A stretch of DNA of 12,534 nucleotides, taken from NCBI GenBank assembly GCA_024640835.1, contig JAHEEH010000015.1, forward strand, positions 1 through 12,534, read 5' to 3'. Source of the stretch: Bacteroidota bacterium (GTDB lineage Bacteria > Bacteroidota > Rhodothermia > Rhodothermales > UBA10348). A program made the position numbers and the translations under genes. The notes under the pieces are model-generated. The model did no database searches, was not told where the DNA came from, and worked only from the letters and a program-made list of their open reading frames with translations. This document shows, in pieces, positions 1 through 6,720 of this stretch. Position 1 is the first letter of the stretch, and every line of letters starts with the position of its first letter.

Positions 1-68
1 GGTATTCGTCACGAAGGATTCTAACGGGGCGCTGGCCCACGGGCCGGCCCGTGGCGACCTTTCGCAGC

Positions 69-320
69 ATGAAGACCCCGTCCAACCGTCGCGTGTACCT
101 GGCAGGAGCTGCCGCCGGGGTGGTGTTGTTCCTCGTGGCCTGGGACGGCTTCTTCTGGCTCCTGGGCGAGCTCGGCTACGTGGATGGCACCGCTGCCTCC
201 GTGCTCGTGGCGACGCTATTCCTGGCCTGCATGCTCGTCATGTGCATCGGATACGGGGTGGGCATCGCGGTCTTCGTCACGAAGAAGAGACGCCGGTCCA
301 CCGACGCCCGGAAGGCCTGA
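69..320 (+). CDS. Small two-helix membrane protein, unknown function
   Basis: Encodes 83 residues from the ATG at 69. Two hydrophobic stretches are visible, about residues 11-31 (LAGAAAGVVLFLVAWDGFFW region) and 41-67 (ASVLVATLFLACMLVMCIGY region), followed by a basic tail with KKRRR. By the positive-inside rule the short C-terminus should be cytoplasmic, and so should the basic N-terminus. Third codon positions are overwhelmingly G or C, as in the window's clear genes, which supports real coding. No Shine-Dalgarno sequence precedes 69 or the in-frame GTG at 51, and the frame stays open to the left edge, so the true start could be at 51 or outside the window. I do not recognise the family. 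It lies just upstream of two still smaller same-strand ORFs, but 80 nt separates it from the first, so an operon is only possible. Confidence 0.55.
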   Translation: MKTPSNRRVYLAGAAAGVVLFLVAWDGFFWLLGELGYVDGTAASVLVATLFLACMLVMCIGYGVGIAVFVTKKRRRSTDARKA

Positions 321-400
321 CGGAAGACTCCGGACGGTCGGACTGCAACCGGGCACCGGACCTGCCGTATCGGAGGGCAGAATCCACTCCGATCCTGGCC

Positions 401-496
401 ATGAATCTGCTCGCCATCCTTTCCGCCCTGCCGCTCGTCTCGCTGATCCGCGTGCGACAGGCGCTCATGGGCCGGGCGTTCGCGCGGATCGCCTGA
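401..496 (+). CDS. Putative 31-aa hydrophobic/basic small protein
   Basis: ATG at 401, TGA at 494-496. The N-terminal half (residues 2-16, NLLAILSALPLVSLI) is hydrophobic, and the rest carries four arginines and no acidic residue, so it could be a single membrane-inserted helix or a membrane-bound amphipath. Of the 30 codons after the start, 27 end in G or C, matching the codon use of the surrounding genes. A GGAGGG stretch lies near 372-377 but is too far from the ATG to act as a normal ribosome-binding site. The frame is open upstream without another good start. Seven bases separate its stop from the next tiny ORF, which would allow translational coupling. No family recognised; it could still be a chance ORF in GC-rich DNA. 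Confidence 0.35.
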   Translation: MNLLAILSALPLVSLIRVRQALMGRAFARIA

Positions 497-503
497 GTCT
501 GCC

Positions 504-581
504 ATGAGCTTCTGGAGTCAGCTCAAGAGGGCCATCAAGGCCAGGATCCGGGGGCTCTTCTCCCGGAAGACGCGCTACTGA
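504..581 (+). CDS. Putative 25-aa cationic amphipathic peptide
   Basis: ATG at 504, TGA at 579-581. The peptide has eight Lys/Arg among 25 residues and no acidic residue. Hydrophobics (F3, W4, L7, I11, I15, L18, F19) recur every three to four positions, as expected for a short helix lying on a membrane surface. Of the 24 codons after the start, 23 end in G or C, which is strong for non-coding DNA even at this GC content. There is no Shine-Dalgarno sequence; the start sits 7 nt after the stop of the 31-aa ORF, so reinitiation is plausible. Size and character recall membrane-curvature or membrane-binding micropeptides in general (SpoVM is of similar length), but no homology is claimed. Its end converges on the acyl-CoA synthetase gene 28 nt away. 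Confidence 0.4.
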   Translation: MSFWSQLKRAIKARIRGLFSRKTRY

Positions 582-591
582 CCGTCCGTGC

Positions 592-609
592 GCCGGGTAT
601 TCGTCCGGC
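592..609. terminator. Weak inverted repeat between convergent genes
   Basis: GCCGG (592-596) and CCGGC (605-609) can pair across an 8-nt loop in the 28-nt gap between the 25-aa ORF and the stop of the minus-strand acyl-CoA synthetase. The position suits a bidirectional terminator, but the stem is only 5 bp and there is no T-tract on either strand. Confidence 0.25.
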
Positions 610-2697
610 TCACCCCGCGTCGTCCATCCGGATTCGCACGTCGAGCGCGAGCGCTCCCTGGCCGTCCGCGAACACCCGAAGCGGGTTGATGTCCATTTCG
701 CGTATGCCGGGGGCACCCGACGCGAGCGCCGCAACGCGAACGATGGCATCGATCACGGCCTCCCGGTCGCTGCCCGGCTGACCGCGACGGGCGGTGAGAC
801 GCCGTCCCGCGCCGGAGCGCTCCAGCAGGTCCGAGGCCTGGTCCCTCGTCAAAGGTGCAAGATCGAATGCGCCGTCCGCGACCGTTTCGACGTCCGTGCC
901 GCCGGTCCCGACCATGATCAGCGGCCCAAACTGCTCGTCGCGCACCACGCCCACGATGAGGTCCGTCCCGCCGGGGGCCATGGGCTGAACGAGCACGCCG
1001 TCGAATGCATCCGGCCCGAGACCCGCAACCCCGTCGCGAATCGAGCGGAACGCTTCAGAGACGGCCTCCGGGGTGTCGAGGCCCAGCCTCACCCCTCCCA
1101 CGTCGGTCTTGTGGACGATCGTGCGGGACCGGAGCTTGACCACGACCGGCACCCCGATCCTGGCCTGGGCCCGTGCGGCGGCTTCGGCATCCGCCGCGAT
1201 CACCATGGCGGGAATGGGGACGCCTGCCCGCCCGACGACCTGAGCGGCATCCTCCGCCTCGAGCCAGCCGTCCGGTCCGGGGGTCGGCAGGGGGCCGGCG
1301 GCAGGCACGTGGACCCCATCCGGCGAACGGAGCCTGGCCTTCTCGGCCGCCTCGACGGCGGCCAGGGCCCGCACGGCCCGCTCGGGATAGCGGAAGGACG
1401 GCACCCCGGCTTCCCGCAGCCGTTCGCGGGCCACGCGGATGCCCGCATCGCCCATGAGGGCCACCACGACGGCCTTCGTGCTGCCCCGGGCCTCCGCAAT
1501 GAGGGCGTCGGCGACGTCCTCCGCGGGCCAACCCGGGGGCGGAGGGAGGATGACGACCACCGCGTCGACCTCGTCGGCGTCGAGCAGGATGCGGAGGGCC
1601 CCGCCGAAGGCCTCGGGTGATGCCGCGGCGAGCAGGTCCACCGGGTTGTTGAACGCGCCTTCCGGAGGCACGAACGCCGTCAGCCGTCGCCGCGTGCCTT
1701 CGGAGAGCGGTACGACGTCCAGCCCTTCGATGGCTGCGGCGTCGGTGGCCGCAACCCCCGGCCCCCCGGCGTTCGTGAGAATGGCAAGGCGGTGCGCCGG
1801 ACCGAACGGACCCTGCGCGAGAACGCGCGCCCAGTCGAACACGTCCTCGCTGCTCGCCGCCCGGAGAATGCCGGCGCGTCGGAACGCCGCCTGGTAGGCC
1901 ACGTCCCGTCCGGCGAGTGCTCCCGTATGGGAGGCCGCCGCCCGGCTGCCGGCCTCTGTCCGTCCGACCTTGAGCGCGATCACGGGCTTCGACCGGGTGA
2001 CCCCCGAGGCGACGTCCACGAACCGGCGCCCGTCGTTCACCCCCTCGAGGTACAGGGTCACCACACGCGTGTTGGCATCGTCGCCGAGGGCCTCCAGGAG
2101 ATCCGTTTCGGACAGATCCACCTGGTTTCCGAGGCTGAAGAGGCGCGATAGGCCGAAACCGTCTCCGCGCGCCCACTCCACGACGGCCGCACACACCGCT
2201 CCCGACTGCGACACGAAGGCCACCGGACCGGCCAGCACGCCGGGGCCCGACAGAAACGAGGTGTCCAGTCCGGAATCGGAATCCATGATGCCGATGCAGT
2301 TCGGACCGATCAGGCGCATCCCGTGCCGATCCAGGACCTCCCTGGTCCGCCGCTCGAGGGCCCGTCCCTCGTCGCCGGTCTCGGAAAATCCTCCGGACGC
2401 GACCACCGCGGCACGGATACCCCGCCTGCCGCACTCGTCCAGGGAATCCGGAATGAACCGGGCCGGAATGAGCAGCACCGCGAGGTCGGGCGTTCCCGGG
2501 ACGAGGTCCAGAGACGGGTACAGGGGGCGATCGAAGAGCTCCCCACCGTTCGGATTGACGAAGCTCACGTCACCCCGGTAGCCATGCGCGACCAGGTTGT
2601 GGGCGAGCACGTAGCCGAGCCGGCCGGGAGTCCGCGAGGCCCCGATGAGGACCACGTGACGCGGGTCGAAGAAGGGGGCGAGCGATTCGTGGATCAT
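610..2697 (-). CDS. Acyl-CoA/acetate-CoA synthetase, ADP-forming (fused alpha-beta)
   Basis: This 695-aa enzyme interconverts acyl-CoA + ADP + Pi and acid + CoA + ATP, giving substrate-level phosphorylation. Domain order is the fused family type. A CoA-binding Rossmann domain comes first (about 10-135; VVLIGAS, LIGPNCIGI). Two succinyl-CoA-synthetase-like domains follow (about 155-460), with VAFVSQSGA at 159-167 and SHTGALAG at 256-263; His257 is the expected phosphohistidine. A C-terminal ATP-grasp domain (about 475-690) has VVVKLRS, HKTDVGGVRLG at 529-539 and DINPLRV at 669-675. There is no C-terminal GNAT domain, unlike PatZ/Pat proteins. The start follows GGAG with a 10-nt gap and overlaps the aminotransferase stop as ATGA, so the open frame running further upstream is antisense-frame shadow. 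The substrate acid (acetate, branched-chain or aryl) cannot be read from sequence. Confidence 0.93.
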   Translation of the reverse strand: MIHESLAPFFDPRHVVLIGASRTPGRLGYVLAHNLVAHGYRGDVSFVNPNGGELFDRPLYPSLDLVPGTPDLAVLLIPARFIPDSLDECGRRGIRAAVVASGGFSETGDEGRALERRTREVLDRHGMRLIGPNCIGIMDSDSGLDTSFLSGPGVLAGPVAFVSQSGAVCAAVVEWARGDGFGLSRLFSLGNQVDLSETDLLEALGDDANTRVVTLYLEGVNDGRRFVDVASGVTRSKPVIALKVGRTEAGSRAAASHTGALAGRDVAYQAAFRRAGILRAASSEDVFDWARVLAQGPFGPAHRLAILTNAGGPGVAATDAAAIEGLDVVPLSEGTRRRLTAFVPPEGAFNNPVDLLAAASPEAFGGALRILLDADEVDAVVVILPPPPGWPAEDVADALIAEARGSTKAVVVALMGDAGIRVARERLREAGVPSFRYPERAVRALAAVEAAEKARLRSPDGVHVPAAGPLPTPGPDGWLEAEDAAQVVGRAGVPIPAMVIAADAEAAARAQARIGVPVVVKLRSRTIVHKTDVGGVRLGLDTPEAVSEAFRSIRDGVAGLGPDAFDGVLVQPMAPGGTDLIVGVVRDEQFGPLIMVGTGGTDVETVADGAFDLAPLTRDQASDLLERSGAGRRLTARRGQPGSDREAVIDAIVRVAALASGAPGIREMDINPLRVFADGQGALALDVRIRMDDAG

Positions 2698-3866
2698 GCG
2701 TTCAGCTCCACGAGAAGGCGACAGGCGAGGCGGACCGTCGTCTCGGGTGCCGCGAACGATATCCGGAAGTGCCCCGGACGACCGAAAGCCGAGCCGGGCA
2801 CGACGAGCAGCAGCTTCTCCTTGGCCCGGGCGATGAAGTCCGCTTCGTCGCCCGGTGTTTCGGGAAAGATGTAGAAGGTGCCCTCGGGCTCGGCGAACCG
2901 GTAGCCTCCACGCCTGAGCGCGGCGCACAGCAGGTCCTTCTTCACCTCGTAGTGCGCGAAGTCCGGCTCGGCGTCGAGGGACTCCGCGATCACGCGCTGC
3001 ATGAAGGCGGGCGCGTTGACGAAGCCCAGGAACCGGTTGCACATGGAAAGCGCGCCCATGAGCAGCGGCCAGTCCGAGGTCTGGAGCTCCGGGTGCACGG
3101 CCACGTAGCCGATCCGCTCCCCGGGGATGCTGAAGGTCTTGGACCACGAGTAGCACAGGAAGCTGTTCTCGTACCGGGAGGCAGGCGAAACGAACGCCCT
3201 CTCGCCATACACCATTTCCCGGTACGGCTCGTCCGACAGCAGGAAGACGGGATGGCCGTAGCGGGTGGAAGCCTGTCGGAGGATCCCGGCGAGACCATCG
3301 AGCTCGTCCGGACCGTATACGCGCCCGGACGGGTTGTTGGGCGAGTTCACGATGACGGCGCGCGTCCGCGGTCCGATCGCCGCGGCGACGGCCTGCGGAT
3401 CCAGGCCGCAGTCGGGGGCGCTCTCGACCTGGACCATGCGCCCTCCGTGATTGTCGATGTAGAACGTGTACTCGACGAAGTACGGGCGGATGACAATGAC
3501 CTCGTCTCCCGGCTCGAGAAGGGTCTTGAGGGTCACGTTCAGGGCGCCTGCGGCACCTGTCGTCATCACCACGTGCTCGGCCTTCGCGCCGGGCAGAAGC
3601 CCTCTCGTCCGCAGGCTGTCCGCGACCCGCTCGCGGACGTCGGGGAAACCCGCGTTGGGCATGTAGGCATGCATCGACGGAGCGGCCGCGACACGGCGCA
3701 GCGCGTCCGAGAACGCACGGGGCGGCGGGAATCCCGGATTGCCGATGGACAGGTCGGCGACGTTCTCCTCTCCGAAGCGTTCCTTGAGGCGGAGGCCCTC
3801 GTCGAACATCTTCCGGATTGCCGAGCCGCTGGCATGGAAGCCGCGGACTTTCTCCGATACGACCAT
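2694..3866 (-). CDS. PLP-dependent class I/II aminotransferase
   Basis: This 390-aa fold-type I aminotransferase exchanges an amino group between an amino acid and a 2-oxo acid. Visible landmarks are the substrate-loop region at 40-45 (SIGNPG), NSPNNPSG at 174-181 (N178 region contacts PLP), SDEPY at 211-215 with D212 facing the pyridine nitrogen, and SWSKTFSIPGERIGY at 240-254. Lys243 there forms the Schiff base. R368 in HFRIS is the expected carboxylate-binding arginine. Length is normal for the AspC/AAT-I family. The gene is first in a two-gene unit; its TGA overlaps the ATG of the acyl-CoA synthetase by 4 nt, so the two products are probably made together. An oxo-acid produced here would need decarboxylation to acyl-CoA before the partner enzyme could use it, and no oxidoreductase is in the window. 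No Shine-Dalgarno sequence precedes the start, but a hairpin does. Amino-acid specificity is unknown. Confidence 0.92.
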   Translation of the reverse strand: MVVSEKVRGFHASGSAIRKMFDEGLRLKERFGEENVADLSIGNPGFPPPRAFSDALRRVAAAPSMHAYMPNAGFPDVRERVADSLRTRGLLPGAKAEHVVMTTGAAGALNVTLKTLLEPGDEVIVIRPYFVEYTFYIDNHGGRMVQVESAPDCGLDPQAVAAAIGPRTRAVIVNSPNNPSGRVYGPDELDGLAGILRQASTRYGHPVFLLSDEPYREMVYGERAFVSPASRYENSFLCYSWSKTFSIPGERIGYVAVHPELQTSDWPLLMGALSMCNRFLGFVNAPAFMQRVIAESLDAEPDFAHYEVKKDLLCAALRRGGYRFAEPEGTFYIFPETPGDEADFIARAKEKLLLVVPGSAFGRPGHFRISFAAPETTVRLACRLLVELNA

Positions 3867-3882
3867 GGATCCGGGGGTTTTC

Positions 3883-3899
3883 GCTGTCGCGACGACAGC
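3883..3899 (-). promoter_or_regulatory. Leader hairpin upstream of the aminotransferase start
   Basis: A perfect 7-bp stem with a 3-nt loop (GCTGTCG, CGA, CGACAGC on the plus strand) ends 16 nt before the aminotransferase ATG. In the minus-strand transcript it is followed by GAAAACCCCC. It could modulate translation or be an operator; no known riboswitch is recognised. Confidence 0.35.
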
Positions 3900-3971
3900 A
3901 TAAGCATGGCCGGTAGAACCCCGGGTTCGTTTTGGACGCAGAATGATTGAAGACCCCGGATTCTCCGATTT

Positions 3972-3986
3972 GTACGATCTCCGTAC
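3972..3986. promoter_or_regulatory. Inverted repeat in divergent intergenic region
   Basis: GTACG (3972-3976) and CGTAC (3982-3986) form a perfect 5-bp dyad around ATCTC, inside the 153-bp gap between the divergent aminotransferase and terC genes. Size and symmetry suit a dimeric repressor site. I could not identify a convincing sigma-70 promoter on either strand nearby. Confidence 0.25.
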
Positions 3987-4019
3987 CTTTCGGTCCTCCC
4001 ATCACCGGAACCCCCCGAC

Positions 4020-4778
4020 GTGGACTGGATCGCCGATCCACAGGGTTGGATTGCCCTGGCGACGCTGACGGCGCTCGAGATCGTGCTCGGCGTCGACAAC
4101 ATCATCTTCATTTCCATCCTCTCGGGCCGGCTGCCCGAGGGCGAGCGGGCGCGCGCGAGGTTCATGGGCCTGGCCCTGGCCCTCTTCGGACGGGTGGCCC
4201 TGCTCCTGTCCCTTGCCTGGATCATGCGCCTGACGGCGCCCCTCTTCGTACTGCTGGGCGAGGCCATTTCGGGTCGCGACATCATCCTGATCGGCGGCGG
4301 GCTGTTTCTCCTGGCGAAGAGCACGCACGAGATCCATGCCAAGCTCGAGGGAGAGGACGATCACGGCGGACGGAGGGCCGGTCGGGTCACCTTCGGGTCG
4401 ATTCTCGTGCAGATCTTCCTGCTGGACCTCGTGTTCTCGCTCGACTCCGTGATCACCGCCGTGGGCATGGTCGACCAGGTGCCGATCATGATCACGGCCA
4501 TCGTGCTCGCCATCTTCTTCATGATGGCGAGCGCCGCCGCCGTCTCGAGGTTCATCGAGCAGCACCCGACCGTGAAGATGCTTGCGCTCGCTTTCCTCCT
4601 GATGGTGGGTGTCGCCCTCATCGCCGAGGGCCTGGATCTGCACATACCGCGCGGCTACATCTACTTCGCGATGGCCTTCTCGGTCTTCGTGGAAATGCTC
4701 AACCTGCGACTCCGCGACCGAAGGTCGAGGCCTGTGGAGTTGCGGGGCTCACCCGGACCCCGGGACCTGACCGCCTAG
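4020..4778 (+). CDS. TerC family integral membrane protein (probable metal exporter)
   Basis: Encodes 252 residues, similar in layout to E. coli YgdQ and other TerC/Alx proteins, a group linked to Mn2+ export and metal homeostasis. About seven hydrophobic segments are visible: near 10-33, 48-67, 72-82, 86-100, 126-150, 153-175 and 187-228. Two family signatures are present with their acidic residues in the membrane: LEIVLGVDNIIF at 19-30 (E20, D26, N27) and LDLVFSLDSVITAVG at 135-149 (D136, D142). These are the expected ion-binding positions. A hydrophilic loop rich in His, Asp and Glu (109-120) lies between the two halves. The GTG start at 4020 gives the usual family N-terminus (DPQGWIALATLT), although no clear ribosome-binding site precedes it. 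No CBS or CorC-like C-terminal domain is attached. I see no yybP-ykoY-type manganese riboswitch in the 153-bp leader. Confidence 0.9.
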   Translation: MDWIADPQGWIALATLTALEIVLGVDNIIFISILSGRLPEGERARARFMGLALALFGRVALLLSLAWIMRLTAPLFVLLGEAISGRDIILIGGGLFLLAKSTHEIHAKLEGEDDHGGRRAGRVTFGSILVQIFLLDLVFSLDSVITAVGMVDQVPIMITAIVLAIFFMMASAAAVSRFIEQHPTVKMLALAFLLMVGVALIAEGLDLHIPRGYIYFAMAFSVFVEMLNLRLRDRRSRPVELRGSPGPRDLTA

Positions 4779-4821
4779 ACGGTTCCGCCCCGAACATCAT
4801 CCAACCTGGAGACATGCGCCG

Positions 4822-5208
4822 ATGAGTAGCGGATTCGAGCGAGACGGCTGGGATTCCGGACGATCGCCCTCGGTGTCGACGGAAAAGTGGGTCAGGTTTG
4901 CGATCCAGAAGATGGAGCGCGGCTACACGCTGATCATCTCCGACGCACGTCGCAATGCCTCCTTCTTCATGCCGGGGAAGGGATACGAGGGGTGTCCCTA
5001 CCGTGCGGCCAAGCAGCTCGTCCTCGACGGTCTCGTGAAGGAAGCGGGGCGCCACCCGCTGGGCTGCCAGTACGCGCTGGACCCGGAGGCAGTGGCCCGC
5101 CTGGACGAGCCGCATCCGAAGACGCCGATCAAGGGTCGTCGCAGGTTCGATCCCGATCCCTCCCTGAGGACCCCGAAGGACCGGAAGGCGGAGCCGGAGG
5201 AAGAGTAG
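4822..5208 (+). CDS. Uncharacterised 128-aa protein, possible winged-helix fold
   Basis: I do not recognise this family. The ATG at 4822 follows GGAG at 4808-4811 with a 10-nt gap. Residues 21-93 look folded. A helix (EKWVRFAIQKMERG) is followed by a strand (TLIISD), a second strand (ASFFMPG), a helix (PYRAAKQLVLDGLVKEA, 59-75) and a beta pair ending in CQYALDPEA. That order, with the LVLDGLV and QYAL elements, resembles small winged-helix modules, but this is a guess from pattern. It has two cysteines, C58 and C82. Residues 94-128 are low-complexity, rich in Pro, Lys, Arg and Glu, and probably disordered. A three-codon ORF (4814-4825, Met-Arg-Arg) ends in a TGA that overlaps the start as ATGA. 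It lies 43 nt after terC and may share its transcript, though the functions need not be related. Confidence 0.75.
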   Translation: MSSGFERDGWDSGRSPSVSTEKWVRFAIQKMERGYTLIISDARRNASFFMPGKGYEGCPYRAAKQLVLDGLVKEAGRHPLGCQYALDPEAVARLDEPHPKTPIKGRRRFDPDPSLRTPKDRKAEPEEE

Positions 5209-5214
5209 ACCCCG

Positions 5215-5230
5215 CCGGCGCGCGCGCCGG
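5215..5230. terminator. Bidirectional GC-rich palindrome between convergent genes
   Basis: CCGGCGCGCGCGCCGG is a perfect 16-nt palindrome in the 24-nt gap between the 128-aa gene (stop at 5206-5208) and dnaB (stop at 5233-5235). It can form a very stable stem in either transcript. There is no T-tract, so it would act as a structural or Rho-assisted end, or simply as a transcription block between convergent genes. Confidence 0.45.
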
Positions 5231-5232
5231 GA

Positions 5233-6720
5233 TCAGAAGGGTGCGTCGTCGTCGGAGACGCCCGACGGAACCTCCCGACCGGCGCCCGAAACCTCGGCCT
5301 CGGACCGCGTCCGCGACCCTCCGTAGTAGCTGGAGAGGTTCTCGAACCGGGCATGCTGGTGCACGAAGGCGAGCTTCACGTCTCCGATCGGCCCGTTGCG
5401 CTGCTTGCCGACGATGATCTCGGCCATGCCCTCGGTCGAGTTGCCGTGCTCGTCCACCGTGATGCCGTAGCGCTCGGGCCGGTAGATGAACGTGACGACG
5501 TCGGCGTCCTGCTCGATGGATCCGGACTCGCGGAGGTCCGACAGCTGCGGGCGCTTGTCGCCGCCCCGCGTCTCGACGGCGCGGCTCAGCTGCGACAGGG
5601 CGATGACCGGAACGTTCAACTCCTTGGCCAGGGACTTCAGCGAACGCGAGATGTGGGCGATTTCCTGCTCCCGGTTCGCGTTGCGGCCCATCGCGGTCGC
5701 ATGCATCAGCTGCAGGTAGTCGACCATGACCAGGCCGATGTCGTGCTCGGCCTTGAGGCGCCGGCACTTGGCCCGCAGCTCCAGGATGGTGAGGCCCGGG
5801 GTGTCGTCGATGAAGATCTTGGCTTCGGACAGGCGTCCGGCCGACCGGGCGAGCCGGGGCCAGTCCTCCTCGTCCATGCGCCCCGTTCGGGCGGCCTGGG
5901 CGTCCACCCGGGCCTCCGACGTCAGCATGCGCTGCGCGAGTTGCTGCGCGCTCATCTCCAGCGAGAAGACGGCGACCGGGGTCGGCGACTGCGGGTGCAG
6001 CGCGGCGTTGCGCGCCATGGAGAGCGCGAGAGCCGTCTTCCCCATGGAAGGGCGGGCGGCGATGATGATGAGGTCCGACGGCTGCCAGCCGCCGGTCAGG
6101 TCGTCCAGGCGCCCGAAGCCGCTGGGGACGCCGGTGACGCCGCCCTCGCGGCCATGGATGGCCTGGAGCCGGTTGACGGTCTCCTTCAGGACTTCCTGGA
6201 GGGACGACGCCGACCGCCTGAGCTGGGTGTCCGAGATGCGGAAGATCTCTCCCTCGGCCCGGTCCAGAAGCTCGAACGCGTCGGAGCCGGGATCGTAGGC
6301 ATCTCCGATCAGGCTCGACATCGTCTCGATGAGCTTCCGGACGAGTGATTTCTCGGCGATGATGCGGGCGTGGTACTCCACGTTGGCCGCATTGGCGACC
6401 CGGGACGTGAGTTCGGAGACGTAATACGCCCCGCCCACCTCGTCCAGGTGCTCCCGGCGTCGGAGCTCTTCGGTGACGGTGATGATGTCCACCGGGTTGC
6501 CGCGCTCGAAGAGCGAGAGCATGGCCTCGTAGATCCGCGCGTGCTTCGACGAATAGAACGAGTCGGGGGGCAGGATCTCGATCGCGCGGGGTATCGCCTC
6601 GCGCTCGATGAGCATGGCGCCCAGGACCGACTGCTCCACGTCCACCGCCTGGGGCGGCATGCGTCCTCCGAGGTCGACGGAGGGGAGACGGGAGGATCCG
6701 TTGCCGGCAGGTTCGCTCAT
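5233..6720 (-). CDS. dnaB: Replicative DNA helicase DnaB
   Basis: This 495-aa hexameric 5'-3' helicase unwinds the chromosome at the fork. The N-terminal DnaB domain spans about 21-125 (PPQAVDVEQSVLGAML), and a linker helix follows. The RecA-like domain spans about 190-465, with Walker A ARPSMGKT at 222-229 (K228), FSLEMS at 252-257, Walker B VMVDYLQL at 331-338 (D334), and GKQRNGP at 438-444 carrying the R441 arginine finger. The tail after about 465 is Ser/Glu-rich and ends in an acidic DDDAPF. Length is in the normal range, and no intein interrupts the P-loop or other common insertion sites. The ATG at 6720 overlaps the udg stop by 4 nt (ATGA), so the open frame further upstream is not part of the protein. 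It is the last gene of the minus-strand housekeeping run, with a palindrome just past its stop. Confidence 0.97.
   Translation of the reverse strand: MSEPAGNGSSRLPSVDLGGRMPPQAVDVEQSVLGAMLIEREAIPRAIEILPPDSFYSSKHARIYEAMLSLFERGNPVDIITVTEELRRREHLDEVGGAYYVSELTSRVANAANVEYHARIIAEKSLVRKLIETMSSLIGDAYDPGSDAFELLDRAEGEIFRISDTQLRRSASSLQEVLKETVNRLQAIHGREGGVTGVPSGFGRLDDLTGGWQPSDLIIIAARPSMGKTALALSMARNAALHPQSPTPVAVFSLEMSAQQLAQRMLTSEARVDAQAARTGRMDEEDWPRLARSAGRLSEAKIFIDDTPGLTILELRAKCRRLKAEHDIGLVMVDYLQLMHATAMGRNANREQEIAHISRSLKSLAKELNVPVIALSQLSRAVETRGGDKRPQLSDLRESGSIEQDADVVTFIYRPERYGITVDEHGNSTEGMAEIIVGKQRNGPIGDVKLAFVHQHARFENLSSYYGGSRTRSEAEVSGAGREVPSGVSDDDAPF

Noticed and set aside
1..24. Possible 3' end of an upstream gene (frame 1, TAA at 22-24)
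   Set aside because: Only seven codons are visible, so it cannot be supported as a gene fragment.
5..284. 12-nt repeat TTCGTCACGAAG at 5-16 and 273-284
   Set aside because: It hinted at a duplicated small membrane gene upstream, but the reading frames around the first copy do not continue the similarity, and 12-mers repeat by chance in a window this long.
2769..3950. 393-aa plus-strand ORF antisense to the aminotransferase
   Set aside because: Same antisense artefact; the minus-strand frame has complete aminotransferase motifs.
3867..4019. Manganese (yybP-ykoY) riboswitch upstream of terC
   Set aside because: Considered because TerC-family genes often carry it; I could not find its conserved loop sequences in the gap.
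610..4041. Apparent 1143-aa minus-strand ORF
   Set aside because: Only 610-2697 is the acyl-CoA synthetase. The upstream part lies out of frame over the aminotransferase gene and is Arg/Gly/Pro-rich with no domain; the ATGA overlap marks the true start.
5353..6348. 331-aa plus-strand ORF antisense to dnaB
   Set aside because: Antisense artefact; dnaB on the other strand is complete with all helicase motifs.
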